Of a stretch of 64,000 nucleotides of DNA, positions 46,948 to 54,412 are shown piece by piece (position 1 is the first letter of the stretch; each line of letters begins with the position of its first letter). Both the position numbers and the translations under genes were made by a program. The notes under the pieces are model-generated. The model was not told where the DNA came from and ran no database searches. It saw only the letters and a list, made by a program, of their open reading frames with translations. Where the stretch lies: the NCBI RefSeq assembly GCF_009729015.1, contig NZ_CP045482.1:988001-1052000 (forward strand). The letters run 5' to 3'. Source of the DNA: Acidianus ambivalens. GTDB taxonomy: Archaea; Thermoproteota; Thermoprotei_A; Sulfolobales; Sulfolobaceae.

Positions 46948-47337
46948 GACTGAACAAGAAATTATTTGCTTTGTTAATTCTTTAGCTTGTTTTGTTATTG
47001 TATTCTCTAAAGCTTTTGCAAGACTTCCAGATAGTTCATATTCGGCTTCCCAAGATAATTTATGATCTTCTATTGTAACCACAGTACTTATAGTGACTAT
47101 TATTCCAGGGCCTTTGACTTCTATTTTATCAAAGACCTTGTTATTCTCAACTTTATGTTCAACTATAGTCCCTTGAACTTCAACATTAAGTGGGCCTACT
47201 TTCACCGATGCAGAAAATTCTTTATTGTTTATCTTACTTATTCCAGGAGTGCACTTTAAAAGATTCTCGTAATTACTAAGAAATCGTATAGCTCTCTCTT
47301 TGTTAATTATTTTTTCTTCACCAGCTACGTTACTCAT
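46918..47337 (-). CDS. CoxG-like SRPBCC protein (copy 2)
   Basis: A 139-residue SRPBCC/START-like protein of the carbon-monoxide-dehydrogenase subunit G family (RFLSNYENLLKCTPGISKIN, IVTISTVVTIEDHKLSWEAE). CoxG recruits CO dehydrogenase to the membrane in bacteria. ATG 47337 overlaps the stop of copy 1 by 4 nt (ATGA); a start at 47364 is possible. The two paralogues are clearly related but diverged. Confidence 0.75.
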   Translation of the reverse strand: MSNVAGEEKIINKERAIRFLSNYENLLKCTPGISKINNKEFSASVKVGPLNVEVQGTIVEHKVENNKVFDKIEVKGPGIIVTISTVVTIEDHKLSWEAEYELSGSLAKALENTITKQAKELTKQIISCSVSAINSSNNS

Positions 47338-47753
47338 GATACCTCTACCTTTTTCCTTATGCAATCAAAAAGTTGATTCAATATCTTATTTAATGCTGGT
47401 TCCATTAGCCTAGCCCCTGCAGAAGCCAATATTCCGCTTACGTTCACATCTGCTGTATAATTAATTCTTCCTTCTTCAACCACGATATTGGCATTTATAT
47501 TAACATTGCTATTCATTCCATTCCCTTGAGCTTCCAGCTTAAATCCGTCGTTGGTTCTCTGCATTTTTACCTTTGCCGTATAATCTCCTTTTATAAATCC
47601 TATTCCAGCAGTACCTTTTACAATATACACGTCTCCATCTTTCTTTATATCTTTAATTCCAGGGAAACAAGAAGCCACTAATTCTATATTTCCTAGAAAA
47701 TTTAAAATAACTTCCTTTTTAGCATTAACTTCAATACTTCCTTGATAACGCAT
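47334..47753 (-). CDS. CoxG-like SRPBCC protein (copy 1)
   Basis: A 139-residue CoxG family protein (SIEVNAKKEVILNFLGNIEL, VASCFPGIKDIKKDGDVY, KGDYTAKVKM). The C-terminal helix AGARLMEPALNKILNQLF is typical. It heads a two-gene CoxG operon, separated from the CoxS/CoxM genes only by the divergently oriented mocA, so it belongs to the molybdenum hydroxylase neighbourhood. Confidence 0.82.
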   Translation of the reverse strand: MRYQGSIEVNAKKEVILNFLGNIELVASCFPGIKDIKKDGDVYIVKGTAGIGFIKGDYTAKVKMQRTNDGFKLEAQGNGMNSNVNINANIVVEEGRINYTADVNVSGILASAGARLMEPALNKILNQLFDCIRKKVEVS

Positions 47754-47787
47754 AAACTACTTTACTGCTAATAAGTTAATATCTTTA

Positions 47788-48345
47788 ATGAAAATTGGTG
47801 CAGTGATTCTAGCTGCTGGAGAAAGCAAGAGATTCGGTAAAAATAAATTACTTGAGAAAATCAACGGAAAAAGTATCATAGAGAATGTCTTGGAAAATGT
47901 TGACATAGAAAGAGTTATTGTTGTAGGAAAATATGCAGAAGAGCTACTCCCATATTTAAAAAATGAGATAGTAATATATAATCCTAAATGGAAGGAAGGA
48001 ATATCAAGCAGTATAAAACTAGGACTCAGATTCTTTCAAAATTATGATGGAGTGCTCATAGTTTTAGGAGATATGCCTTTTGTAAAGAGAGAAGATATAC
48101 ATAAAATAATAAACGCATTCAATCCAGACTGTAACGCTGTAATTCCTACTTACAAGGGAAATTGGGGAAATCCAGTATTGTTAAGTAGAAAAATTTTCGA
48201 TAAAGTAATGACAATAACTGGAGATGAAGGTGCTAAAAAAATCTTAAAAAGTACGGAAAACTTATGCTTTGTCGAATGTGACTACGGGGTTATTATAGAT
48301 ATAGATACAGTTAATGACCTTTTAACTTTTGAGAGGCCTCCTTAA
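47788..48345 (+). CDS. MocA/MobA-like molybdenum cofactor nucleotidyltransferase
   Basis: A 185-residue GT-A-like nucleotidyltransferase. The N-terminal LAAGESKRFGKNKLL nucleotide-binding motif and VLGDMPFV (metal-binding D) are clear. Location among CoxG, CoxS and CoxM suggests it makes the cytosine dinucleotide form of Moco (MocA) used by xanthine-oxidase-family enzymes. GMP transfer (MobA) is the alternative. It overlaps the convergent coxS-like gene by 35 nt. Confidence 0.83.
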   Translation: MKIGAVILAAGESKRFGKNKLLEKINGKSIIENVLENVDIERVIVVGKYAEELLPYLKNEIVIYNPKWKEGISSSIKLGLRFFQNYDGVLIVLGDMPFVKREDIHKIINAFNPDCNAVIPTYKGNWGNPVLLSRKIFDKVMTITGDEGAKKILKSTENLCFVECDYGVIIDIDTVNDLLTFERPP

Positions 48346-48802
48346 CTGCCTCTATGATATTTTGATATCCAGTACATCTACATAAATTCCCAGCCAAGCC
48401 CTCTCTAATTTCGTCTTCCGAAGGAGAGGGATTCTCGGAAAGTAGCCAGTAACTCTGCATTATCATTCCTGGAGTACAGTAACCGCACTGAAGAGCATGT
48501 TTATCCCAGAAGGCTTCTTGAATTGGATGCAATTTACCGTCTTTTGATAATCCTTCAACAGTAAGAATTTCACTACCATCAGCTTGTACAGCCAAAACTG
48601 TACACGATTTTACTGACTTTCCATTCATTACAACAGTGCACGCCCCGCAATTGCTTGTATCACAACCAACATGAACGCTGGTAAATCCTAAATCTCTGAG
48701 AACATGAACTAACAATTTCCTTGGCTCGACTTCAGTCTCATAATCTTTTCCATTAATTTTAAGGTGAATTTTTACTTTCTCATCTTTTTCTATTACTTTC
48801 AT
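48311..48802 (-). CDS. Molybdenum hydroxylase small subunit, [2Fe-2S] protein (CoxS/CutC-like)
   Basis: A 163-residue protein with two [2Fe-2S] clusters. The plant-type cluster is GCDTSNCGACTVVMNGKSVK with CTVLA; the C-terminal cluster is QCGYCTPGMIM with NLCRCTGYQNI. It is the electron-transfer subunit of a xanthine-oxidase-family enzyme such as CO dehydrogenase or the glyceraldehyde oxidoreductase of Sulfolobus. ATG 48802 has GGTGA 7 nt upstream; a GTG at 48811 overlapping the CoxM stop is the alternative. Confidence 0.93.
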   Translation of the reverse strand: MKVIEKDEKVKIHLKINGKDYETEVEPRKLLVHVLRDLGFTSVHVGCDTSNCGACTVVMNGKSVKSCTVLAVQADGSEILTVEGLSKDGKLHPIQEAFWDKHALQCGYCTPGMIMQSYWLLSENPSPSEDEIREGLAGNLCRCTGYQNIIEAVKEASQKLKGH

Positions 48803-48807
48803 TCTAA

Positions 48808-49644
48808 TCACCTTTTTAAAGCATCTAAAATTGCCCTTTTTGTCATAACTTTGGTGGCTTTCCTTTTATATTCTGCACTTCCTCTAATATCTGATGTAGG
48901 GTTGGACTCATTAGCTACTTCTTGAGCAACTTTATCAATTATTTCATCATTAATTTTCTTACCCTTAATCATGTCCTCAGCTATTTGGGATCTGTAAGCT
49001 TTATTATTGACTCCGGTTACACCTACCCTAAAATCTTCTACTTCATCACCATTTGTCTTTATTAGAACCGCAACACCTACTATGGCAAAATCTCCAGCTT
49101 TTCTTTCTAATTTCTGATAAGAGTATTTATACCCTGGAAAGACGGGGATGGATATTTCAGTAACTATTTCTCCTTGAGATAAATCTGGAGTAAACATGTC
49201 TTTATCAAATGAAGAGAATTCATCTAATCTTTCTCCAGAAGGTCCTTTTATCTTTACTTTAGCATCTAAAACTAAAAGAGCTGCTGGATAATCCGCTGAT
49301 GGATCCAAATGGGAAATACTGCCACCAATTGTTCCCATATTTCTAACTTGAGGATCTCCAATTTTAGATGCTACTTCGCTTAACAAAGGAATTTGCGCCT
49401 TTGATATCTCATAATGGGTAATTGTTGCTCCTAATTTGTATTCCTTTTCTTCTTTATTTAGATAATGAAGCTCTTTAAGTTTAGTTATATCAACTAGATA
49501 GGAAGGTCTAATTATCCTAAGTTTTAACATTGGAATTAGGCTATGTCCGCCAGCAAGGACTTTTGCATCGTCATGAGTCTTTAGAAAGTCTATTGCCTCA
49601 TTTAGATTATCAGGAATCACGTAGCCTATTTTTTGAGGATACAT
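48808..49644 (-). CDS. Molybdenum hydroxylase FAD subunit (CoxM/CutB-like)
   Basis: A 278-residue FAD-binding subunit: VLAGGHSLIPMLKLR and TIGGSISHLDPSADYPAALL are the FAD-contact motifs, with a CO-dehydrogenase flavoprotein C-terminal domain (YQKLERKAGDFAIVGVAV). The large molybdopterin subunit is not in the window. In Sulfolobales such M/S pairs can serve glyceraldehyde oxidoreductase in the branched Entner-Doudoroff pathway, so CO oxidation should not be assumed. Confidence 0.92.
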   Translation of the reverse strand: MYPQKIGYVIPDNLNEAIDFLKTHDDAKVLAGGHSLIPMLKLRIIRPSYLVDITKLKELHYLNKEEKEYKLGATITHYEISKAQIPLLSEVASKIGDPQVRNMGTIGGSISHLDPSADYPAALLVLDAKVKIKGPSGERLDEFSSFDKDMFTPDLSQGEIVTEISIPVFPGYKYSYQKLERKAGDFAIVGVAVLIKTNGDEVEDFRVGVTGVNNKAYRSQIAEDMIKGKKINDEIIDKVAQEVANESNPTSDIRGSAEYKRKATKVMTKRAILDALKR

Positions 49645-49675
49645 ATCTTTTTTTCTCCGAGTTATTATTTATCTT

Positions 49676-49816
49676 TTACTTATTCTTTACGAACTTTTCA
49701 GGATTCTTTTTAAACTCTGCCATACACATTGGGCTACAGAAGTAATATGTTATACCTTTGTAAACATATTTATAACTAGTATTTTTAACCTCCTCTCCGC
49801 ATACAGGGTCTTTCAT
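49676..49816 (-). CDS. Small YHS-domain protein
   Basis: A 46-residue protein starting MKDPVCGEEV and containing YKGITYYFCSPMCMAEFKKN, the full YHS/TRASH-like metal-binding module with cysteines near both ends (C6, C27, C31). Such domains bind Cu or Fe-type metals and are common beside metalloenzyme or metal-transport genes. It lies 31 nt upstream of the coxM-like gene on the same strand and 7 nt before the SUMT stop, so it may belong to either transcription unit. Confidence 0.8.
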   Translation of the reverse strand: MKDPVCGEEVKNTSYKYVYKGITYYFCSPMCMAEFKKNPEKFVKNK

Positions 49817-49823
49817 AATTAAA

Positions 49824-50549
49824 TCATGAGAGCTTCCACAATTTATTTCTTAATTTTACCACTTCTCCTACTATTATGATTGCTGGGGAAGAAATATTCT
49901 CTTTCCTTACTGTTTCTTTCAACTTACTTAAGGAAGTTATAACTACCCTCTGTGAAGGAAGAGTTCCATTTTGTATTATAGCCACTGGACACTCTAAACT
50001 TCTCACTTTTTCTAGGCTTTCTTGTAACTCGTCGATTTTATTTATTCCCATTAATATTACTATAGTTCCTTTTTTTGGAATATAATCTAAGTCAATAATT
50101 TTATCGCCCGCTCTAGTCCCAGTAATCACTGTAAATCCTGAAGAATACCATCTGCTAGTTACTGGAATTCCAGCATAGGCAGGAACGCCTATAGCACTAC
50201 TAATCCCTGGTATAACCTCACATGGAATACCTTGCTCCATCACAAACATGCATTCCTCCTCTCCTCGACCAAATACATATGGATCTCCTCCTTTCAACCT
50301 TACTACTATCTTACCTTCTTTTGCCTTCTCAACTAAGGTAGAATTTATTTTATCTTGTAGTTCAGCCTCCCCTAAACCTTTACCTAGGTAAATTAATTCT
50401 GAATTAGGTTTACATTCTTTTAAGAGCTCTTTAGAGACTAGCCTATCATATATTACAACATCTGCTTGTTTAAGTATCTTCAAACCTTTAACAGTTATTA
50501 AGTCAGGATCTCCAGGACCGGCACCAACTAAATAAACTTTACCTATCAT
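49824..50549 (-). CDS. cobA: Uroporphyrinogen-III C-methyltransferase (SUMT)
   Basis: A 241-residue SAM-dependent enzyme methylating uroporphyrinogen III at C2 and C7 to precorrin-2, the branch to siroheme and cobalamin. Motifs are YLVGAGPGDPDLITVKG, the VVIYDRLVS region, RLKGGDPYVFGRGEEE and IPGISSAIGVPAYAGIPVT. Full length, single domain. Cobalamin is needed by the methylmalonyl-CoA mutase encoded nearby, although no other corrin gene is in the window. Confidence 0.95.
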   Translation of the reverse strand: MIGKVYLVGAGPGDPDLITVKGLKILKQADVVIYDRLVSKELLKECKPNSELIYLGKGLGEAELQDKINSTLVEKAKEGKIVVRLKGGDPYVFGRGEEECMFVMEQGIPCEVIPGISSAIGVPAYAGIPVTSRWYSSGFTVITGTRAGDKIIDLDYIPKKGTIVILMGINKIDELQESLEKVRSLECPVAIIQNGTLPSQRVVITSLSKLKETVRKENISSPAIIIVGEVVKLRNKLWKLS

Positions 50550-50571
50550 TTTAAAAAATTGAGATAAGGAA

Positions 50572-51159
50572 CTAAATAGCGTTTACCTTTTTAATAATGT
50601 ATACAGCGAATAAAATTCCTTCAGAAAATTTTACAATATAAACGAAACCCAATACATGATCTAAGAGATTATTCTGCGAGATATTATATATGACTGAATA
50701 AATATATAGAAGCATCACATAAAATATGTCTGCTGCAAAACCTAAACTATAAATTATTACTTTCTCCATAAATTTCAACGAAGGAATTAGATAACCTGCT
50801 ATGAAACCTCCAACAAAATCTGAAATAAATGCAGCAAAATATAATTCTGGAAATTCTTGTGCGATCTTGAATATAAAAGGAGTTAGCCAAAAAGCTATTA
50901 AAAATGCAGATATTGTGAAACCTATCCATGATTTATTCCTTATTAAAATTGAAGTTACTGGAACTAGAGAGTCTTCAAATTCTACAAATTTATCTTTAGG
51001 AGTATATTTATTTATTACGTACCATCCTAATAATGCACCGGAAAATACTGGACCTTGATACGAGAGTAATTTATCTAAAGGATCTCCAATAACATAAATA
51101 ATTCCAGAGATGCCTGCAAAAATGATAGCAAGATATTTTGCTAAATCTAATTTATCCAT
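50572..51159 (-). CDS. Polytopic membrane protein of unknown function
   Basis: A 195-residue protein with about five or six membrane helices (residues 8-25, 35-48, 75-97, 105-128, 133-158, 165-190). No recognised family. It follows the 79-aa gene by 3 nt on the same strand and precedes cobA by 22 nt, so a four-gene operon with the SIS gene is possible. Transport or membrane-anchoring role unknown. Confidence 0.65.
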   Translation of the reverse strand: MDKLDLAKYLAIIFAGISGIIYVIGDPLDKLLSYQGPVFSGALLGWYVINKYTPKDKFVEFEDSLVPVTSILIRNKSWIGFTISAFLIAFWLTPFIFKIAQEFPELYFAAFISDFVGGFIAGYLIPSLKFMEKVIIYSLGFAADIFYVMLLYIYSVIYNISQNNLLDHVLGFVYIVKFSEGILFAVYIIKKVNAI

Positions 51160-51162
51160 AAG

Positions 51163-51402
51163 TTATGGTAAGTAAACAGTATATATAACCTTATCTTCAC
51201 TGAATTCTTTATTTAGTATTTTAACTCCTTTCTCTTGCATCGCCATAGCCCACATTTCAACTTGATCTGCTTGAACTCCTTGCAGTGCAATTATTTTGAC
51301 TTCTTGATTGCCTCCAGTTTCTAGCCAAAACTTCATTAATGACACAGAAGGAGTATTTGCTCCGCAACCCCCAGATTGTTTAGTTAAATCTAACTCTTTC
51401 AT
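51163..51402 (-). CDS. Small TusA/SirA-like protein (tentative)
   Basis: A 79-residue alpha/beta protein. The N-terminal LTKQSGGCGANTPSVSLMKF places a cysteine before a helix, similar to the C-P-x-P sulfur-carrier site of TusA, and two later strands (KIIALQGV, VIYTVYLP) fit the fold. The conserved prolines are not exact, so the assignment is weak. It starts 1 nt after the SIS gene stop on the same strand. Confidence 0.45.
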   Translation of the reverse strand: MKELDLTKQSGGCGANTPSVSLMKFWLETGGNQEVKIIALQGVQADQVEMWAMAMQEKGVKILNKEFSEDKVIYTVYLP

Positions 51403-51403
51403 T

Positions 51404-52216
51404 CTAATATATCATTGCAGAACTGATATTTAATATTTCCTTGTCTTCAAGGAAGTATATTTTATTCCAATTTTTGATTCTCATTGTAAATATTAACGAC
51501 TTTAAGAATGTTCGTAAATTACAAAACGCACCTCCGCATTCCGTTAGATTAACATTCATTAACTTCCTAGCCTCCTTTTCTCTTTCATCGCCAGAAGAAA
51601 AGATAATTACTTGCCTTGACCTTGACGAAAATATAGGGGAATGAAAGAATTGCTCTAATCTTTCAAAATTTGAACTCCAACCGAATATTTCGGCAAGTTT
51701 TAAGTATGCAAAATACGCAATACCATAATTCTCTCCTTTACCGACAAAGAATGCCCTATCTTCAATTGTAATTTCTTTTCCACACCCTTTATCTTCTTCC
51801 ACGTTAGCAATATCGTATAATGCACTTAAAGACATCATAAAAGAAAGAGTTCCAGGCAAAATACGTTTAGGCCTATAAGGTAAGTAAATTACTTCATCAG
51901 CTAGTTTGGCCAATTCCGATTCTGGATTTGCTGTTATTGCATAAATTTTAGTTTTACCTTTAAATTTCCTTGCAAGATTTATATTAGACTTAGGTTTACC
52001 AGAAATTGAAACTATGACCAATGGTTTATCTATATTCATGGATAAAGCATCGTAAGGATCGATGGCCCTAAATCTTCCTTTAGTCTTACCTTCTACAACT
52101 AAGGAAGCAGCAAACGAGTCTCCTGCTCCAGTAACATATGCCTCATCTAATTTCACGCCAGAGTTTATCTTGTAATTTTGACTTATCTCTTCCTCAATGT
52201 CTTCTATGATCGCCAT
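51404..52216 (-). CDS. SIS-domain protein (sugar-phosphate isomerase-like)
   Basis: A 270-residue SIS (sugar isomerase) fold protein: AYVTGAGDSFAASLVVEGKT, PLVIVSISGKPKSNINLARK and KIYAITANPESELAKLADEV are the three phosphosugar-binding segments. TATA AATTTATAA (52239-52247, minus strand) is 27 nt above the ATG at 52216, so the 35-residue extension to 52321 is not used. It could be a phosphosugar isomerase or a phosphosugar-sensing protein. The catalytic glutamate of phosphoglucose isomerases was not identified. Confidence 0.75.
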   Translation of the reverse strand: MAIIEDIEEEISQNYKINSGVKLDEAYVTGAGDSFAASLVVEGKTKGRFRAIDPYDALSMNIDKPLVIVSISGKPKSNINLARKFKGKTKIYAITANPESELAKLADEVIYLPYRPKRILPGTLSFMMSLSALYDIANVEEDKGCGKEITIEDRAFFVGKGENYGIAYFAYLKLAEIFGWSSNFERLEQFFHSPIFSSRSRQVIIFSSGDEREKEARKLMNVNLTECGGAFCNLRTFLKSLIFTMRIKNWNKIYFLEDKEILNISSAMIY

Positions 52217-52238
52217 TTTATCTCCGAATAATAGACAG

Positions 52239-52253
52239 TTATAAATTATATTT
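52239..52253. promoter_or_regulatory. Back-to-back TATA boxes for the SIS and amidohydrolase-like genes
   Basis: AATTTATAA on the minus strand (52247-52239) serves the SIS gene start at 52216 (27 nt). TTATATTTA on the plus strand (about 52245-52253) serves the TTG at 52273 (about 24 nt). The two leaderless genes share a 56-nt divergent region. Confidence 0.45.
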
Positions 52254-52272
52254 AACTGATAATTTACATGAG

Positions 52273-53397
52273 TTGAAGATCCTAATAAAAGCTGGAATAG
52301 CTTTTCTAAAAGATTCTTCACCAGTTCCTAACGCATACATAGGCGTAAATGACGGTAAAATAGAGGCTATATCAAAGAGAGAACTAGAGGAATATGACGA
52401 TGCAGAACTGATAGTAGGAGGCTTTGATAGACTCGTTTCTCCAGGGTTTGTGACAACACAAAGTTTTATACAACTATACCCGTTTAGATATAGAATATTC
52501 TCTGGAAAGACTAACCCAAACGATTTAATCTCTACGATGACTAGCAAAGACGCTTACTATTTTTCACTCTTAGGAGCATATCACTTACTAAGGTCCGGAA
52601 TAACAACAGTTGTAGTAACTGAGCCATTTGTAGAACAAGCAGCTAGAGCTGTAAAGACTGTGGGATTAAGGCCAATAGTTTCTGCAGAAATAGGTTGCAA
52701 CTGGATAAAAGGGGACTGGAAAAAGAACTTTGAGAGCTTATACAGTAAATGGATATCTAAAGATGAGAGCGGAATAGTATTGAAACTCTGCGATGAAGAC
52801 GAGGCCGAAGAAGCAATGGCGATTTCCAATGAATACAAATTACCTATATTAGTTGATAGAAATGTTAATCTAGAAAGAATTAATAACATCTCACCTTACA
52901 CAATAGCGCTAGGGGGCGGAAGTAGAAAGGATCTAGAAAAAATAAGGAAGAATAATCTAAATTTGGCATTTACTCCGAGTTTAGAAGTTTGCAAATTTAC
53001 TCTAGGTGCTTATAAGCCTTCTATATCAATTGATTTAACGCCTAAATTTGATATTAGGAATGAGATGGGTATTGCTACATCACGCTTGCTCTTAACAGCA
53101 GAAGAAGCTTTTAAAGCAGTAACAGACTGGGGGTATTCCCAATTAAAAATTGGCGGAGGAATATCAGTAGGAAATACTACTGATATTCTTATCTTTGAAG
53201 TTAATGAACCTCCTTCATATCCTATAGACAAAGAAGCACCATATGAAAGTTTGATTTATTCTTCATACTCATTAGAGACCGTTATAATTAATGGAGAAGC
53301 AGTATTAGATGGAGGAGTTCCATTAAACGTTGGAACTAAAGATATTGAGGAGGCAAATAGAAAGGTAGAAGAAATTGGAAAAATGGAAAAGAATTGA
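52273..53397 (+). CDS. Amidohydrolase-like protein without metal ligands
   Basis: A 374-residue protein with the framework of metal-dependent amidohydrolases: N-terminal composite beta-sandwich (AYIGVNDGKIEAISKR), the SPGFV strand that normally continues D-x-H-x-H, a barrel, and the C-terminal TTDILIFEV with GEAVLDGG. The H-x-H site reads PGFVTTQSF. The protein contains only one histidine in total (GAYHLLRSG), so a normal metal centre is impossible. TTG start. It overlaps the Trm5-like gene by 23 nt and is probably co-transcribed with it. Function unknown; a binding or structural role is inferred. Confidence 0.75.
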   Translation: MKILIKAGIAFLKDSSPVPNAYIGVNDGKIEAISKRELEEYDDAELIVGGFDRLVSPGFVTTQSFIQLYPFRYRIFSGKTNPNDLISTMTSKDAYYFSLLGAYHLLRSGITTVVVTEPFVEQAARAVKTVGLRPIVSAEIGCNWIKGDWKKNFESLYSKWISKDESGIVLKLCDEDEAEEAMAISNEYKLPILVDRNVNLERINNISPYTIALGGGSRKDLEKIRKNNLNLAFTPSLEVCKFTLGAYKPSISIDLTPKFDIRNEMGIATSRLLLTAEEAFKAVTDWGYSQLKIGGGISVGNTTDILIFEVNEPPSYPIDKEAPYESLIYSSYSLETVIINGEAVLDGGVPLNVGTKDIEEANRKVEEIGKMEKN

Positions 53398-54121
53398 GAT
53401 TGTAGGAGATATAGCAATAATCGGAATTCCATTTGGCAAAAAACCTGAAGACTTGAAGGATTATGCAAAGGAAATTATGAGCAAACATCCGTACATAAAA
53501 TCTGTGTGGGGAAGATATAGAGATACTAAAGGAGACTTTAGATTACCTACGTACTATCACATACTAGGAGAAAAGAGAAGCGAGACTATTTATAAAGAAC
53601 ATGGGTGCAAGTATTATCTAGATTTTACTAAAGTATTTTTCTCTTCTAAACTCTCATTTGAGCACCTAAGAATTGCGAAAGAAGTAAAAAAGGGAGAAAT
53701 AATAATAAACATGTTTGCAGGGTACGGACCTTTTTCTATTCTATCTGCCAAACTAGGTAAGCCTAAATTAGTTTATTCTATAGATATAAATCCTTATGCA
53801 TATTATTACATGATGGCAAATATTGATTTAAACAAAACTTATAATGTAATACCGATATACGGCGATTCTTTTAAGAAAATATATTACCTAGAGAACGCCG
53901 ATAGAATTATATCTCCATTACCAGAGAAGGCAAAAGAAGCTTACGAAATTGCATTACAAAAAATTAAACCTGGAGGAATAATTCACCTATTTGTAGAAAT
54001 AGAATCTAAAGAAGATCCAGTTAAAGAAGCCATGAAACTTTACCCTAAAGCCTTTTTCGGTAGAATAGTAAGAAGTGTAAAGCCTTTTAGATATCACGTT
54101 ATATTGGACATCAAAGCTTAA
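53375..54121 (+). CDS. Trm5-like tRNA (guanine-37 N1) methyltransferase family
   Basis: A 248-residue class I SAM methyltransferase of the Trm5/Taw2 family. Visible features are VFFSSKLSFEHLRIA (family motif before the Rossmann fold), INMFAGYGPFSILSAK (motif I), YSIDINPYAY (motif II) and ISPLPEKAKE in the place of the catalytic N-x-P-P/NLP motif. The catalytic motif is divergent, and the N-terminal D1 domain is short. The product could be m1G37, or an intermediate of wybutosine-type bases (isowyosine or yW-86). Confidence 0.78.
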   Translation: MEKWKRIEIVGDIAIIGIPFGKKPEDLKDYAKEIMSKHPYIKSVWGRYRDTKGDFRLPTYYHILGEKRSETIYKEHGCKYYLDFTKVFFSSKLSFEHLRIAKEVKKGEIIINMFAGYGPFSILSAKLGKPKLVYSIDINPYAYYYMMANIDLNKTYNVIPIYGDSFKKIYYLENADRIISPLPEKAKEAYEIALQKIKPGGIIHLFVEIESKEDPVKEAMKLYPKAFFGRIVRSVKPFRYHVILDIKA

Positions 54122-54148
54122 AATAGTCTAAATATAACTTATTTTTTA

Positions 54149-54373
54149 ATGATTGATTTAGAAATAATGAGATTAGGTTATATAGCATCTCAAAAGAAAA
54201 AAATAGAGATAGGAAATTATATAATAAAATTTCATAGAAGGAAAGTTAAAGAAATGGATTACATGTATTCCATTGAAGTTTATTTTAGAGGAGAATTAAA
54301 ACATAGAGGCTTTTTTACAGAATATCAAAATGCCGTAATGTATGCAGGGAAAATAATGTACGCTTTACTTTAA
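54149..54373 (+). CDS. Small hypothetical protein
   Basis: A 74-residue basic protein (MIDLEIMRLGYIASQKKKIE, then FRGELKHRGFFTEYQNAVMY). It is predicted beta-rich at first with a C-terminal helix. No known motif. It lies 27 nt after the Trm5-like gene and 39 nt before the GS-like gene. Nucleic-acid binding is a guess from charge only. Confidence 0.5.
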   Translation: MIDLEIMRLGYIASQKKKIEIGNYIIKFHRRKVKEMDYMYSIEVYFRGELKHRGFFTEYQNAVMYAGKIMYALL

Positions 54374-54412
54374 TATTTATATTTTACAAATCCTTTTTTC
54401 AGTCGATAGGAT

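Noticed and set aside
52217..52321. Extension of the SIS protein to 52321
   Set aside because: It contains the promoter region and antisense start of the amidohydrolase-like gene; TATA spacing supports 52216.
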